Source: Psychrobacter immobilis (GTDB taxonomy: Bacteria; Pseudomonadota; Gammaproteobacteria; Pseudomonadales; Moraxellaceae). Taken from it: a stretch of 64,000 nt of DNA. The stretch spans positions 186,001 to 250,000 of the forward strand of contig NZ_CAJGZJ010000002.1 in NCBI RefSeq assembly GCF_904846225.1. Reading direction: 5' to 3'. Each line of letters starts with the position of its first letter. Within the stretch, counting starts at the first letter, position 1. The position numbers were made by a program, and so were the translations under genes. Under the pieces are notes generated by a model, which was not told the DNA's origin, made no database searches, and saw nothing but the letters and a program-made list of their open reading frames with translations. Below are positions 37,031 to 45,855 of the stretch, in pieces.

Positions 37031-39196
37031 TTAATTATTAAACATCGTTAACGTTTGCTCAAAATCTGAGCGTTCGATTTCGCCCACTTGTTGATTGACC
37101 AATTGACCGTCTTGATAATATAACAACGCTGGCGGACCGAATAATTTATAGCGCGCTAAGATTGCTTTGGAATCGTCAGTAGTTTCTGTGATATCCAGTC
37201 GTACCAATTGCCAATCTTGCATCTGTGCCGGACGATTATGGAATAAATTTTTGTCCATAATACGGCATTCAACACACCAGTCAGCGGTCAAATCGACAAT
37301 CACTTTAGGGTTTTCAGCGACGATAGCATCTAGCTCGGCAAGCGTGGTGATGTTTTTATCTGACGCATTATTATTGGTCATTGGCTGACCTGCAACCGAT
37401 TGCATCATTGGTGCAGCACTCAATGACGCTAAGGGATGTAAGCTATCATCATTACCCAATGCCGCGCCCAACACCAAACAAACCGCCCAAATACCCGCAA
37501 TCAAACCTAACGCTTGAGTAAGCATACGAGCTTTACCCAACCAGCTCCATGCCCATGTGGCAACAACCATAAACCATAGCGCCCATACTATCAGCATCAC
37601 AGGTGAGATAAAGACCCGTTCGATCAATAATAACGCAACGGCGAATAGCAATAGAGCAAAACCTATCTTGACCCAATTCATCCACTCGCCCGCTTTCGGC
37701 ATGATTTTACCTTGAGTGGCACCAATCAAAATAAGCGGAGCTGATAGGCCAAAACCAAGCATAAACAAGGCTGCAAACCCGAGTAACGGATTACCAATCG
37801 TAGATACTGCCAAGAGCGCCCCAAATAATGGCGCAGAGACACAAGGCGATACGACTAAGGCTGACAAGAAACCAGCAATCAAACTACCGCTCGTACTACC
37901 AAGTTTACTATCACCTGCTTGGCTGAGACCCTGCATCTTATTACTGATGACTCTCGGTAAGCGGATACTGAACACACCCAACATATATAGGGCTAGTAAC
38001 ACAAAAATAATGGCGAAGCTGATCAGAATAATGGGGTTTTGCAACCAACCAATAATCCCTAATGACTCACCAAAGATGGCGATGATCGTACCCAAAATAC
38101 CATAAGCCGTTGCCACACCAATGGCATAACTGGTGGTTAAGATAACACCGCGCTTGACGGTTGGGTTTTTTTCACGGGCAACGATATTGGCAACGATAGG
38201 CAACATCGGTAATACGCAGGGAGTCAAAGCCAAGCCTAGTCCTGCTAAAAATAACAATACTAATGCCAGCCAAGGATGAGAAGCCAAACCAAATGGATCA
38301 CTATCAATGGCATTACTAGCCGCTATATTACTAGCCGCTACATTACTGCCAGCTGCGTTGTCACTTGTCGGCGCAGTAGCACCGGTTATTTGTCCGTCTG
38401 CTCCAGAGATCGTATTGGTAGCCGCCAGCTCACCTTCTAAAGCGCCATCTTCTATTAAAGCATAATCAATAACGTCATCATCAGCACCCGATTGCGCTGA
38501 TTCAGGCGTCAGACCATTAGCATCAGTGGCATTGGTTGTTGCTGCCGTACCAGTAGAATTTTCTGCAACACCGCTGGTGTTATTTCCCGAAGACGACTGG
38601 GCAGTAGCAGCAATATTCACCGTGGTTTTAATCTTCTCTGGCGGATAGCAAAGCCCTGCTTTGGCACAACCTTGCCAACCAATCACCACGGCGGCATTGT
38701 CTAATTTTTTGCCGCTGCTATTGGTCAAGATGGTTGTCGCGACCATATTTACTTGGTCAAATACCGGCACTTGTCCAAAAGTTGGATCATTGATGGAGAC
38801 TGGCGACTGACTAAAGGTAAAAGGTGCCGCCGTTACGCCAGCAGGTAATGTCAGCTTGATTTGGTTTTTATAGACATAATGCCCAGGCGTGATATCAAAA
38901 TTAATAGCCAAGCGCGTGCCAGACGGAGTAGATTTACTGCTGCTACTGACCTGAAAAGCTTGTGCCACTGGCAAAAATTTTGACTGATCGGCACTTTGAT
39001 TGTCACTAAATAGATCGCCCAATGCTGCCGCTTGCGTCGTCATAGACACAGCGGTCAAACCAGTAGCAAACAATGCAGTCGGTATCAAACCGGCAAACAA
39101 CGAGCTACTGCTTAATGCAAATGCCAATAGATAAGACTTTTTGGCAGAACGATTTGCCGTTAACGATGATTTTTTTTCTCTTGTCTTAATGGACAT
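37031..39196 (-). CDS. dsbD: Thiol:disulfide interchange protein DsbD
   Basis: A 721-residue DsbD that carries electrons from cytoplasmic thioredoxin to periplasmic DsbC. Domain order: signal peptide (about 1-55), N-terminal alpha domain with Cys pair GCAKAGLCYPP near residue 180, a long Asn/Ala/Ser-rich linker (about 195-300; AASNVAASNIAASN), an eight-TM beta domain with LTPCVLPMLP and VSPCVSAPL, and a C-terminal thioredoxin domain with DWCVECR. The linker makes it longer than E. coli DsbD (565). A separate copy of the alpha domain is encoded 122 bases upstream on the same strand. Confidence 0.96.
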   Translation of the reverse strand: MSIKTREKKSSLTANRSAKKSYLLAFALSSSSLFAGLIPTALFATGLTAVSMTTQAAALGDLFSDNQSADQSKFLPVAQAFQVSSSSKSTPSGTRLAINFDITPGHYVYKNQIKLTLPAGVTAAPFTFSQSPVSINDPTFGQVPVFDQVNMVATTILTNSSGKKLDNAAVVIGWQGCAKAGLCYPPEKIKTTVNIAATAQSSSGNNTSGVAENSTGTAATTNATDANGLTPESAQSGADDDVIDYALIEDGALEGELAATNTISGADGQITGATAPTSDNAAGSNVAASNIAASNAIDSDPFGLASHPWLALVLLFLAGLGLALTPCVLPMLPIVANIVAREKNPTVKRGVILTTSYAIGVATAYGILGTIIAIFGESLGIIGWLQNPIILISFAIIFVLLALYMLGVFSIRLPRVISNKMQGLSQAGDSKLGSTSGSLIAGFLSALVVSPCVSAPLFGALLAVSTIGNPLLGFAALFMLGFGLSAPLILIGATQGKIMPKAGEWMNWVKIGFALLLFAVALLLIERVFISPVMLIVWALWFMVVATWAWSWLGKARMLTQALGLIAGIWAVCLVLGAALGNDDSLHPLASLSAAPMMQSVAGQPMTNNNASDKNITTLAELDAIVAENPKVIVDLTADWCVECRIMDKNLFHNRPAQMQDWQLVRLDITETTDDSKAILARYKLFGPPALLYYQDGQLVNQQVGEIERSDFEQTLTMFNN

Positions 39197-39318
39197 GAAG
39201 GGCTACCTATTGAATACTAGCATTTTGTTTATGACTAATTGTTTATTATTAACTGCTTGTGGCTAATCGTTTATTGCTAATTGCTTGTTACTGAGATTTG
39301 AGTCGCTTTACTCACTAT

Positions 39319-39888
39319 CTATTTGCGTGTCACAGCGACATTAACCGTGGTTTTGATCTTCTCTGGTGGATAGCACAAACCTGCTTTGGCACAGCCTTGC
39401 CAACCAATGATAATCGGGGCATTCTTGGCACCTTTACCATTATTGGTCGTAAGCGTGGTGGTTGCTACCATCGTTTTTTGTGTAAATACGGGTACTTTAC
39501 CAAAGGTTGGATCATCGATAGAGACGGGCGACTGACTAAACGTAAAGGGGGCTGCGCTCAAATCTTTAGGGAAATTTAAGGTCAGCTTATCTTTATAGAC
39601 GTAATGACCTGGCGTGATGTTAAAAGTGATCGATAAACGCGTCCCTTTAGCAGTCGCTTTAGTAGTGGTGCTGACTTGAAAGGCTTGATCGACTGGCAAA
39701 AATTTTGATTGCCCAGCGCTATTATTATCGAACAGATCATTTAAACCTGCTGCCTGAGTACTCATAGAGAATAGGGATAATCCCGTCATCAACGAGGTGC
39801 TCATAATGGCAAAAGCCAGCGCACAAGACTTTTTAGAGGTGCGTTTGTTTATGGCAACTGATTTTGATACTGGCATTTTGATTGACAT
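39319..39888 (-). CDS. Free-standing DsbD N-terminal (alpha) domain protein
   Basis: A 189-residue exported protein that matches only the N-terminal domain of DsbD and closely resembles the alpha domain of the adjacent dsbD (same blocks SKFLPV.QAFQV, ITPGHYVYK, APFTFSQSPVSI and GCAKAGLCYPPEKIKTTVN). The two redox cysteines are kept. It lacks the membrane and thioredoxin domains. It has its own signal peptide (ending SMSTQAA) and AAAGG upstream of the ATG. It probably arose by partial duplication of dsbD and could act as a soluble electron relay; the function is inferred. It may be cotranscribed with dsbD. Confidence 0.85.
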   Translation of the reverse strand: MSIKMPVSKSVAINKRTSKKSCALAFAIMSTSLMTGLSLFSMSTQAAGLNDLFDNNSAGQSKFLPVDQAFQVSTTTKATAKGTRLSITFNITPGHYVYKDKLTLNFPKDLSAAPFTFSQSPVSIDDPTFGKVPVFTQKTMVATTTLTTNNGKGAKNAPIIIGWQGCAKAGLCYPPEKIKTTVNVAVTRK

Positions 39889-40197
39889 GATTGATTACCT
39901 TTAATGTCTGCTTGCGATGACTGATCGTTAACGCCCAACTATTCTGACGATAGTTGCAATAGTATTGGCGTTAACCTATAAAAACTTATAGTGACTCTAT
40001 CTTATATAATAGGGCTGTCTTAAAATGTGAAAACGTATAGGGAATGGCGCTCATTTTATCTATTGATAAAAAATATCAACCAATAACGCATTATTGGTTG
40101 ATATGTAGCGATTATTAGAAGTGGTTTTACCAGCAAATGAGCGATATATCAGAGAATATCTTGCGACCAACTTTTTAATCATTTATAAATCTAACGC
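39889..40197. other. Intergenic region gspG to alpha-domain gene
   Basis: About 310 bases containing the gspG terminator hairpin at 40067-40104. A TATAGGG-bounded stretch (40008-40050) may be a repeat remnant. No gene is supported. Confidence 0.45.
40067..40104 (-). terminator. Hairpin terminator downstream of gspG
   Basis: A perfect 14-bp palindrome ATATCAACCAATAA / TTATTGGTTGATAT with a CGCA loop. On the minus strand it is followed by six T residues. Confidence 0.8.
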
Positions 40198-40635
40198 TTA
40201 TAACTTTGCATAAATATCTGCATCTTGACCTTCGCCGCCCTGCTGTCCATCTGCACCCAATGAAAATAAATCATAAGGTTTGCCTTCACTACCTGGCGCA
40301 ACATATTGCATCTCGTTTTCCCAACCATCTGTCGGATAACCACCTTTAATATAGCCACCGTCAGGATAGTTTTTGGCTTCAGCAGGCGGCGTAGTAAGCG
40401 CTTCAAGACCTTGTGCGCTGGTTGGATAACGCGAATTATCCACTTTGTACATATCAAGTGCATTTGACACGGTAGCGAGTGCAGTCTCAGTGGTTTTAAC
40501 ACGAGCTTTATCGCTTTGTCCCACGACTTTTGGTACGACTAAACCTGCAAGGATAGCCAAAATCACAATGACTACCATGATCTCAATCAAGGTAAATCCT
40601 GACTGATTAGATTGGCTTATGCGGCTACTTTGCAT
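40198..40635 (-). CDS. gspG: Type II secretion system major pseudopilin GspG
   Basis: The major pseudopilin of the T2SS piston. After a short leader (MQSSRISQSNQSG) comes FTLIEIMVVIVILAILAGLV, then the GspG globular part with conserved LDMYKVDNSRYPTSAQGLEAL, GGYIKGGYPTDGWENEM-type (YPTDGW) and DLFSLGADGQ...GEGQDADI calcium site. The start at 40635 gives 145 residues, the usual length. The frame is open to 40902 with a further hydrophobic stretch, and a start at 40731 is also possible, so the start is uncertain; none has a strong ribosome site. gspF lies upstream on the same strand. Confidence 0.88.
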   Translation of the reverse strand: MQSSRISQSNQSGFTLIEIMVVIVILAILAGLVVPKVVGQSDKARVKTTETALATVSNALDMYKVDNSRYPTSAQGLEALTTPPAEAKNYPDGGYIKGGYPTDGWENEMQYVAPGSEGKPYDLFSLGADGQQGGEGQDADIYAKL

Positions 40636-41219
40636 AGAAACGGCATTGTCATTGCTAACATTCGTAGTCTGGAGTTTGACATGATCAATGGCGGCGTTTG
40701 GTATTGTATTTACTTGAGTTGTGTCAATCATAATCATCGCTTTTTTCATTGCCTTTGGCATGAGTGATATAAATAATAAAAGTAGCGTCCCGGTTGCGTT
40801 CATTTGCATCATAACAATGAAGATTGCAACTGTGATCACTATAAACCATGATTTTATTTTTATCCAGCGATGCCAATAAATTGTCATCAGTATCAACAAC
40901 AAACAGTATTCAATGCTAAGAAAGTCATTATTAATAAGGTCAGATTCTGTTAATAGTTACTATAGCTTGATAAAGCGTTTTACAGTAGCAGAAAAGTGAT
41001 CCAGTCAAAAATATACTACAGTAAGTAAATCTTAAGAAAGCTAACGTTATATTTAGCAATATATAGGTAATAAGAATGTAGATAAGAGGCGGATATAGGT
41101 GATCCACTGTAAAACAACGACAGTGTTACTGGGATAATATTTGTACTTATTTTATTTAGAACGGCCTATAGTATTAAAGATTTAAATCAGTGTGCTATAA
41201 AGATCAGAACCATCATACC
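40636..41219. other. gspF-gspG intergenic region
   Basis: About 580 bases, part of which may encode an N-terminal extension of GspG. It contains a TATAGG-ended repeat at 41094-41170. The distance suggests gspG has its own promoter. Confidence 0.45.
41094..41170. repeat. Degenerate TATAGTC-type repeat
   Basis: Begins TATAGGTGATCCACTGTAAAA and ends CGGCCTATA. The start and the ACAGTGTTACTGGGATAA block match the copies at 49048 and 50728. Confidence 0.5.
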
Positions 41220-42422
41220 CTAGCCTGCCAAATCATTCATATTGACAATTGGTAGCATCACGGCCATCACAATAATCATCACCACAACACCCATCAAAAC
41301 TAGCATCAGAGGCTCAAGTAGTGACAGTAAAGTACTGATAAAGTTGGTGGCTTCCGCTTCTTGCATGTTGGCGGCACGGCTGAGCATGTTTTCAAGCTCG
41401 CCTGAGTTCTCACCACTTTTAATCATCTGTACCATCATGGGTGGAAAATAAGACGATTTTTCGAGTTGACTGGATAAGCTTGAGCCTTCTGTCACTCTAT
41501 CGGCGGCGGTAATGATTGTTTGCTTAATATGCAAATTAGTGGCGACCGCTGCACCAATATGCAGTGCCTCAATCAGTGGTACACCTGAGCGCACCAAGAT
41601 TGCAAGCGTGCTGGCAAAACGCGCCGCATTCAGTCCTTTGGATAATCGTGCCAATATGGGTAATTTAAGTACCACACTGTCTATGGTCAATTTACCTGCA
41701 TTTGTTTGAGCAAAGCGATAGAATAAAAACGCCGTCCCTGCTAACACCAATAGCATCAGCCACCACCACTCGGTAATGATGTTGGATAAGGCAAGAACGA
41801 TTTGGGTAATCAGCGGTAGCGCTTGCTCAGACTGCTCAAAGACTTTGACAATTTTGGGGACTACAAAGCTCATCAAGCCCATAATGACACTGATGGCCAT
41901 CACCATCAGTACAATAGGATATACCATCGCGCCTTGAACCTTTTTTTGCAAGGCAAAGCGATTTTCGGTGTAGTCTGCCAACTGATTGAGGATTAAGTCT
42001 AAATGACCTGACTTCTCTCCTGCTGCAATCGTGGCGATATAAAGTGGTGGAAAGCTCGCGGCTTGTTGCAAAGCACGCGCAAGGCTTAAACCCTCTAACA
42101 CATGCGAGCGCACGGCAAGCATTAAAGACTTAATATGAGTTTTTGGGGATTGTTTGGCGACAGCTGCTAGGGTTTCTTCAAGCGGAATACCTGCGGCGAG
42201 TAATACAGATAACTGGCGCGTGAGCAGTGCCAATTCATAAGCCGACGGTTTTTTATAGCGGTTTTTATTTTTATTTTGACGATCATTGACAGCGTTGACT
42301 TCAACTGGTGTCCACTGCTTATCGCGCAATTGCTGGCGTACCTGCCGGGCAGAATCGCCTTCGAGCAAGCCTTTTTGGACACCACCGCGATCGTCGAGTG
42401 CTTTGAAATGATAAGCAGGCAT
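41220..42422 (-). CDS. gspF: Type II secretion system inner membrane protein GspF
   Basis: A 400-residue polytopic protein of the PilC/GspF family that anchors the T2SS ATPase and pseudopilus. It has the usual start MPAYHFKALDDRGGVQKG with EGDSARQVRQQLR, followed by two duplicated GspF domains (residues about 70-190 and 270-395) with signature IAAGEKSGHLDLIL and MIKSGENSGELENML. Three hydrophobic segments lie near residues 170, 220 and 375. It is 62 bases downstream of an unrecognised gene and upstream of gspG. gspE lies 8.5 kb away. Confidence 0.95.
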   Translation of the reverse strand: MPAYHFKALDDRGGVQKGLLEGDSARQVRQQLRDKQWTPVEVNAVNDRQNKNKNRYKKPSAYELALLTRQLSVLLAAGIPLEETLAAVAKQSPKTHIKSLMLAVRSHVLEGLSLARALQQAASFPPLYIATIAAGEKSGHLDLILNQLADYTENRFALQKKVQGAMVYPIVLMVMAISVIMGLMSFVVPKIVKVFEQSEQALPLITQIVLALSNIITEWWWLMLLVLAGTAFLFYRFAQTNAGKLTIDSVVLKLPILARLSKGLNAARFASTLAILVRSGVPLIEALHIGAAVATNLHIKQTIITAADRVTEGSSLSSQLEKSSYFPPMMVQMIKSGENSGELENMLSRAANMQEAEATNFISTLLSLLEPLMLVLMGVVVMIIVMAVMLPIVNMNDLAG

Positions 42423-42484
42423 AGCAGCAGATATCCTAAGGTAATCGAAGGTTGGTGGTTATAAATCAGTGCCCAAAACCATGC

Positions 42485-43591
42485 TTAAAACAGCGGCGTA
42501 GAGTCATTGCTATCAGGCATCAAACCTTGTAATAATAAAACATCCAAGTGCTGTTGTTGTAGCTTTTTATCAAAATCATTTACCTCTGCAATCAGCATTC
42601 GCTCGATGCGCTTATCACTGGCAAAAACACTCAATCGCGCGCAGATGACGGCGAGTTGATAAATGCGTTTTTTACAATAGCCATCCAAACCTTGCAATAA
42701 CCTCACCATATAAGGGGTCTCGAGACTGGCATAATCATAATCCGTCACGAACTGCTGACCAAGCGCCGTGACGCCATAACTGATAGACAGGTGCGCACAA
42801 AAGTAGCAGCTGAATAAATAGCCAATCACATGACCGATATAATAGCCACGATCATAGGTAAAGCTACTCACACCAAAGTGACCAAGCACATAACTGTTGA
42901 GACTGCCTTGATCGCGTATCGGCTTGCCATTTTTTAGCTTGCCAACGGTGGCAAAACACAAGGGGTTTTGGCCATCCTGAGTGGTTAGCTGCCATCCTGC
43001 GGGCTGCTGCGCCGGCATATGACGCACGATATCTGCGATGATGTCATCGACTACGTGCAACTGCTGCCAAAGACGTTCTAGCCCATCCGTATCCATAAGG
43101 CCGCGCTTATCGAGCTGCTGCGCCAGTAAATATTGCTGATACTCTGCAAACTGCTTTTTGAGCGTCTGTACCAAATAAGTGGGACGTGTGGTGGCAGAGG
43201 CCACGTACAACAGCCGAGTACGTTCGTGCTGATTATGATAAAGCGCCACACGCTGCTCGGCAATACTGGTCTCGCTTACGGCGGTCGCGATACTGCTATC
43301 AGTTGCTTCAGCAGACGATGTGTCAGCACCTGCTTTCACTGCGATTCCTGCGGCTGCCATTTCGTCGACGGCTGTATCTTCAGAATGCGGTAGCGTAAAT
43401 AGTGCCAGCAACGACGCTTTATCTAGTGTCTCATCGACCTTATTTTTTTGTCCACTTACCACCAGACAAGCGCTGTCTCTAGCGTTGCTTTTAGCGCTAC
43501 TCTCATCAATCTTGCTTTGTTTTTTCATAGACGCAGCAGAGCCTTGTTGGCTATTGGGCTGTGCGCTTGGCTTTGCGGTCGGTTCAGTCAT
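42485..43591 (-). CDS. Protein of unknown function (368 residues)
   Basis: I do not recognise this protein. The first 130 residues are low-complexity (Ser, Ala, Gln, Lys), without a signal peptide. From about residue 140 it becomes ordered and helical with ERTRLLYVASATTRPTYLVQ, WQLTTQDGQNPLCFA, RGYYIGHVIGYLFSCYFCAH and GYCKKRIYQLAVICARLSVF. The C-terminus (LQQQHLDVLLLQGL) is short. One hydrophobic stretch around GHVIGYLFSCYFCAHLSISY may be a buried helix or membrane segment. It precedes gspF by 62 bases on the same strand, so it may be cotranscribed with it. Ribosome site weak. Confidence 0.7.
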   Translation of the reverse strand: MTEPTAKPSAQPNSQQGSAASMKKQSKIDESSAKSNARDSACLVVSGQKNKVDETLDKASLLALFTLPHSEDTAVDEMAAAGIAVKAGADTSSAEATDSSIATAVSETSIAEQRVALYHNQHERTRLLYVASATTRPTYLVQTLKKQFAEYQQYLLAQQLDKRGLMDTDGLERLWQQLHVVDDIIADIVRHMPAQQPAGWQLTTQDGQNPLCFATVGKLKNGKPIRDQGSLNSYVLGHFGVSSFTYDRGYYIGHVIGYLFSCYFCAHLSISYGVTALGQQFVTDYDYASLETPYMVRLLQGLDGYCKKRIYQLAVICARLSVFASDKRIERMLIAEVNDFDKKLQQQHLDVLLLQGLMPDSNDSTPLF

Positions 43592-43813
43592 AACATACCA
43601 TCAGCAGAAAAAATAAACATCTTCTAGACCATACTATATGGCTACCATACAGTGAAAAACAATACGTTAAAAATAAGTGTTTGCGCCTAGAGGACTCATT
43701 ATTCCATAGTACCTGAACACAAGCACATTGTCAGCCGTACATGGTCAAAATACCGCCAGTCGAAATCTGATGGAAAATCTTTATCAACGTCACATAATAG
43801 CGTGTTAAAAGAC

Positions 43814-43852
43814 AAAAAAGCGCTAAGGGTACGATGGTAACCTAAACGCTTT
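43814..43852 (-). terminator. Terminator of the AraC-type gene
   Basis: On the minus strand AAAGCG and CGCTTT with inner GGTTACC/ACCCTTA partial pairing, followed by TTTTTT. It lies just past the regulator stop. Confidence 0.75.
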
Positions 43853-43875
43853 CCATAAAAATGAGTGCCCTGATC

Positions 43876-44814
43876 TTACGCGAGCTTTTCTTTTTGATAG
43901 TGTTGGCGATATGCTTTTGGTGATACGCCATAAACCCGCTTGAACGCCTGACTAAAGGTTGAGTCTGAGGCATAGCCAACCAGTTCACTAATACGGCTGA
44001 TACTGTTCTGTTGTAAGCGTAAATATCGTGCTGCTAAACGCAAGCGATAGTCAATTAGGTAGGTCAATGGCGGCATCCCCACCGTATCTTTGAAACGCTG
44101 TGCAAAACTTGAGCGCGACATTCCCGCTGTCTCAGCGAGCTTATGAATACTCCAATTTTGGCTTGGGTCTTCGTGCATCGCGGCTAATGCTTTGGTCAAA
44201 AACGGATCTTTCATTGCCTTTAGCCAATTTTCTGTAGCCTCAGGCAAACTTTCGATATAAACGCGCAAGCATTCAATCATCATAATACTTGCCCAATGAT
44301 TGATGACTGCTGTCTTTCCCATGCGCTCACGCTCAGCTTCTAAAGTTAGCAACTTAATCTCAACATCAATGACCTCAAACCTGCCATCAGACTCAGCATT
44401 GATTTCAGGCAGTATGGGTGGCAGCACAGACAATAAAGGACGAATCATCTCTTTGTCATATTTACATTCAATCAATACCAAAGATGAATTGGCGTCACCG
44501 TTACCATTAATATCAAGCGTATGTGCTTTGCAGTGAGTCAGTAACTCATCAAGCGGTCTAGCATCATCACCATTATGATCCAGCGCATAGCTGACATGCT
44601 TATGGGCGTTGGGAATCATAATCATGTCGCCTTCATGTGCCTGCCGCAGTCCATTACCGACATCGATACAAAAGCTGCCAGACATCACTAAATAAAATAA
44701 AATGGTGTCTTGTCTCGTGATTGAATACGACCAATTCCCAGTACCATTCAAACGATAATACTTGGTTTCAAACAAATGTACATTTTGTAACAATACGCTC
44801 AGTGCGTCCATCAA
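43876..44814 (-). CDS. AraC-family transcriptional regulator with cupin sensor domain
   Basis: A 312-residue regulator. The N-terminal half is an AraC cupin-type sensor (cupin_6 group: MDALSVLLQNVHLFETKYYRLNG, cut: DALSVLLQNVHLFE; HEGDMIMIPNAHKHVSY). The C-terminal DNA-binding part has two helix-turn-helix motifs: IHKLAETAGMSRSSFAQRFK and ISRISELVGYASDSTFSQAF, then FKRVYGVSPKAYRQHY. The inducer and targets are not known; members of this group often control a divergent oxidoreductase gene, but no such gene is beside it. It is a stand-alone unit. Confidence 0.88.
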   Translation of the reverse strand: MMDALSVLLQNVHLFETKYYRLNGTGNWSYSITRQDTILFYLVMSGSFCIDVGNGLRQAHEGDMIMIPNAHKHVSYALDHNGDDARPLDELLTHCKAHTLDINGNGDANSSLVLIECKYDKEMIRPLLSVLPPILPEINAESDGRFEVIDVEIKLLTLEAERERMGKTAVINHWASIMMIECLRVYIESLPEATENWLKAMKDPFLTKALAAMHEDPSQNWSIHKLAETAGMSRSSFAQRFKDTVGMPPLTYLIDYRLRLAARYLRLQQNSISRISELVGYASDSTFSQAFKRVYGVSPKAYRQHYQKEKLA

Positions 44815-45249
44815 TCACTTCCTCAATAACACAAAGTCAGTAGTAGCCTATTAAAAAAAGCAAACACATACTGACTACAGCCCTAGACTCACTGAAGAAT
44901 CCAGTACATTTTTTAATTAATTTAATTATCATAAAGTCTTGATTGTCATACATAACTTAAAAGATTATATTCGATAACTTATATAAGCATCATTGAAGTA
45001 TAACAAAGCAAGTATCGCGCAAGGGGTTTTTATAAAAGAATCTATGATAAAAACAAAGTATAAGAAAGACCAGCAAACCTGACGTCAAATAAATGCCCAA
45101 TAAGTTCACGCTTATGCATATAGATACTTTAGAATAGAAAAATCAGACAGGCACAAAAAAATGCCAAAATTGGCAGGTGCTGTTGTTGGTATAAGATGTT
45201 TATAAAAAGATAGGATATATAAATATTGAGAGGTAATACAGAATAAAAA
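44815..45249. other. Intergenic region AraC-type gene to tRNA cluster
   Basis: About 435 AT-rich bases with the tRNA operon terminator at 45154-45176 and the presumed regulator promoter. No ORF is supported. Confidence 0.5.
45154..45176 (-). terminator. Terminator of tRNA-Arg/His transcript
   Basis: On the minus strand TGCCAATTTTGGCATTTTTTT: a 7-bp stem followed by T7, about 75 bases past tRNA-His. Confidence 0.8.
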
Positions 45250-45325
45250 TGGGGCGACTGATGGGACTCGAACCCACGACAACCGAGATCACAACCCGGG
45301 GCTCTACCAACTGAGCTACAACCGC
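45250..45325 (-). tRNA. tRNA-His (GTG)
   Basis: Reverse complement folds as a 76-base tRNA with encoded CCA. The anticodon loop is TTGTGAT, giving GTG. An extra G at 45326 pairs with the discriminator C73, the tRNA-His G-1 identity feature. TTCGAGTCC T-loop and GGTAGAGC D-arm are present. Confidence 0.96.
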
Positions 45326-45365
45326 CATAACTACTGCCAAGGACTGGCAAAATATTCAGGCTAAA

Positions 45366-45442
45366 TGGTGCGCCTGGCAGGATTCGAACCTGCGGCCACC
45401 TCCTTAGAAGGGAGATGCTCTATCCAGCTGAGCTACAGGCGC
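45366..45442 (-). tRNA. tRNA-Arg (TCT)
   Basis: A 77-base tRNA with encoded CCA and acceptor stem GCGCCTG/CAGGCGC. The anticodon loop CTTCTAA gives TCT, decoding AGA/AGG. It lies 40 bases upstream of tRNA-His on the same transcript. Confidence 0.96.
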
Positions 45443-45512
45443 TCTTAGAGGACTTTTATATATTAGAATCAGTTTAAAATAAAAACATATCGTAAACTAA
45501 ATCATTATACAT

Positions 45513-45535
45513 AAAAAAAAGCCTGTAAGGCTCTT
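45513..45535 (-). terminator. Possible terminator after tRNA-Pro
   Basis: On the minus strand AGCCTTACAGGCTTTTTTTT: a short AGCC/GGCT stem with T8. It would partly separate tRNA-Pro from tRNA-Arg/His. Confidence 0.6.
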
Positions 45536-45543
45536 AAAATAGA

Positions 45544-45620
<77 letters not shown>

Positions 45621-45855
45621 AAATTCTCTATTATCACGATAGTTTGTTGATTAATTCGTCATTGGCAATGCCGCTAACTTGTTAATGTTCCTCGCTATCG
45701 AGGTGCACATATTAAGGGGAAAAGCCGATTGTGTCAACACCTATTTTTGATTAATTTAAAATAATTGCTAACTTATTTTAAAAATCCATATCTCTTATGA
45801 AAATAACGGTGACAAAAAGTCTTAACAACCATGATATATAAGCACAGTGGCGTGA

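Noticed and set aside
40191..40502. 103-codon minus-strand ORF over gspG
   Set aside because: Shifted-frame shadow of GspG without its own motifs.
45129..45350. 73-codon ORF across tRNA-His
   Set aside because: It is a chance frame read through the tRNA gene and its terminator.
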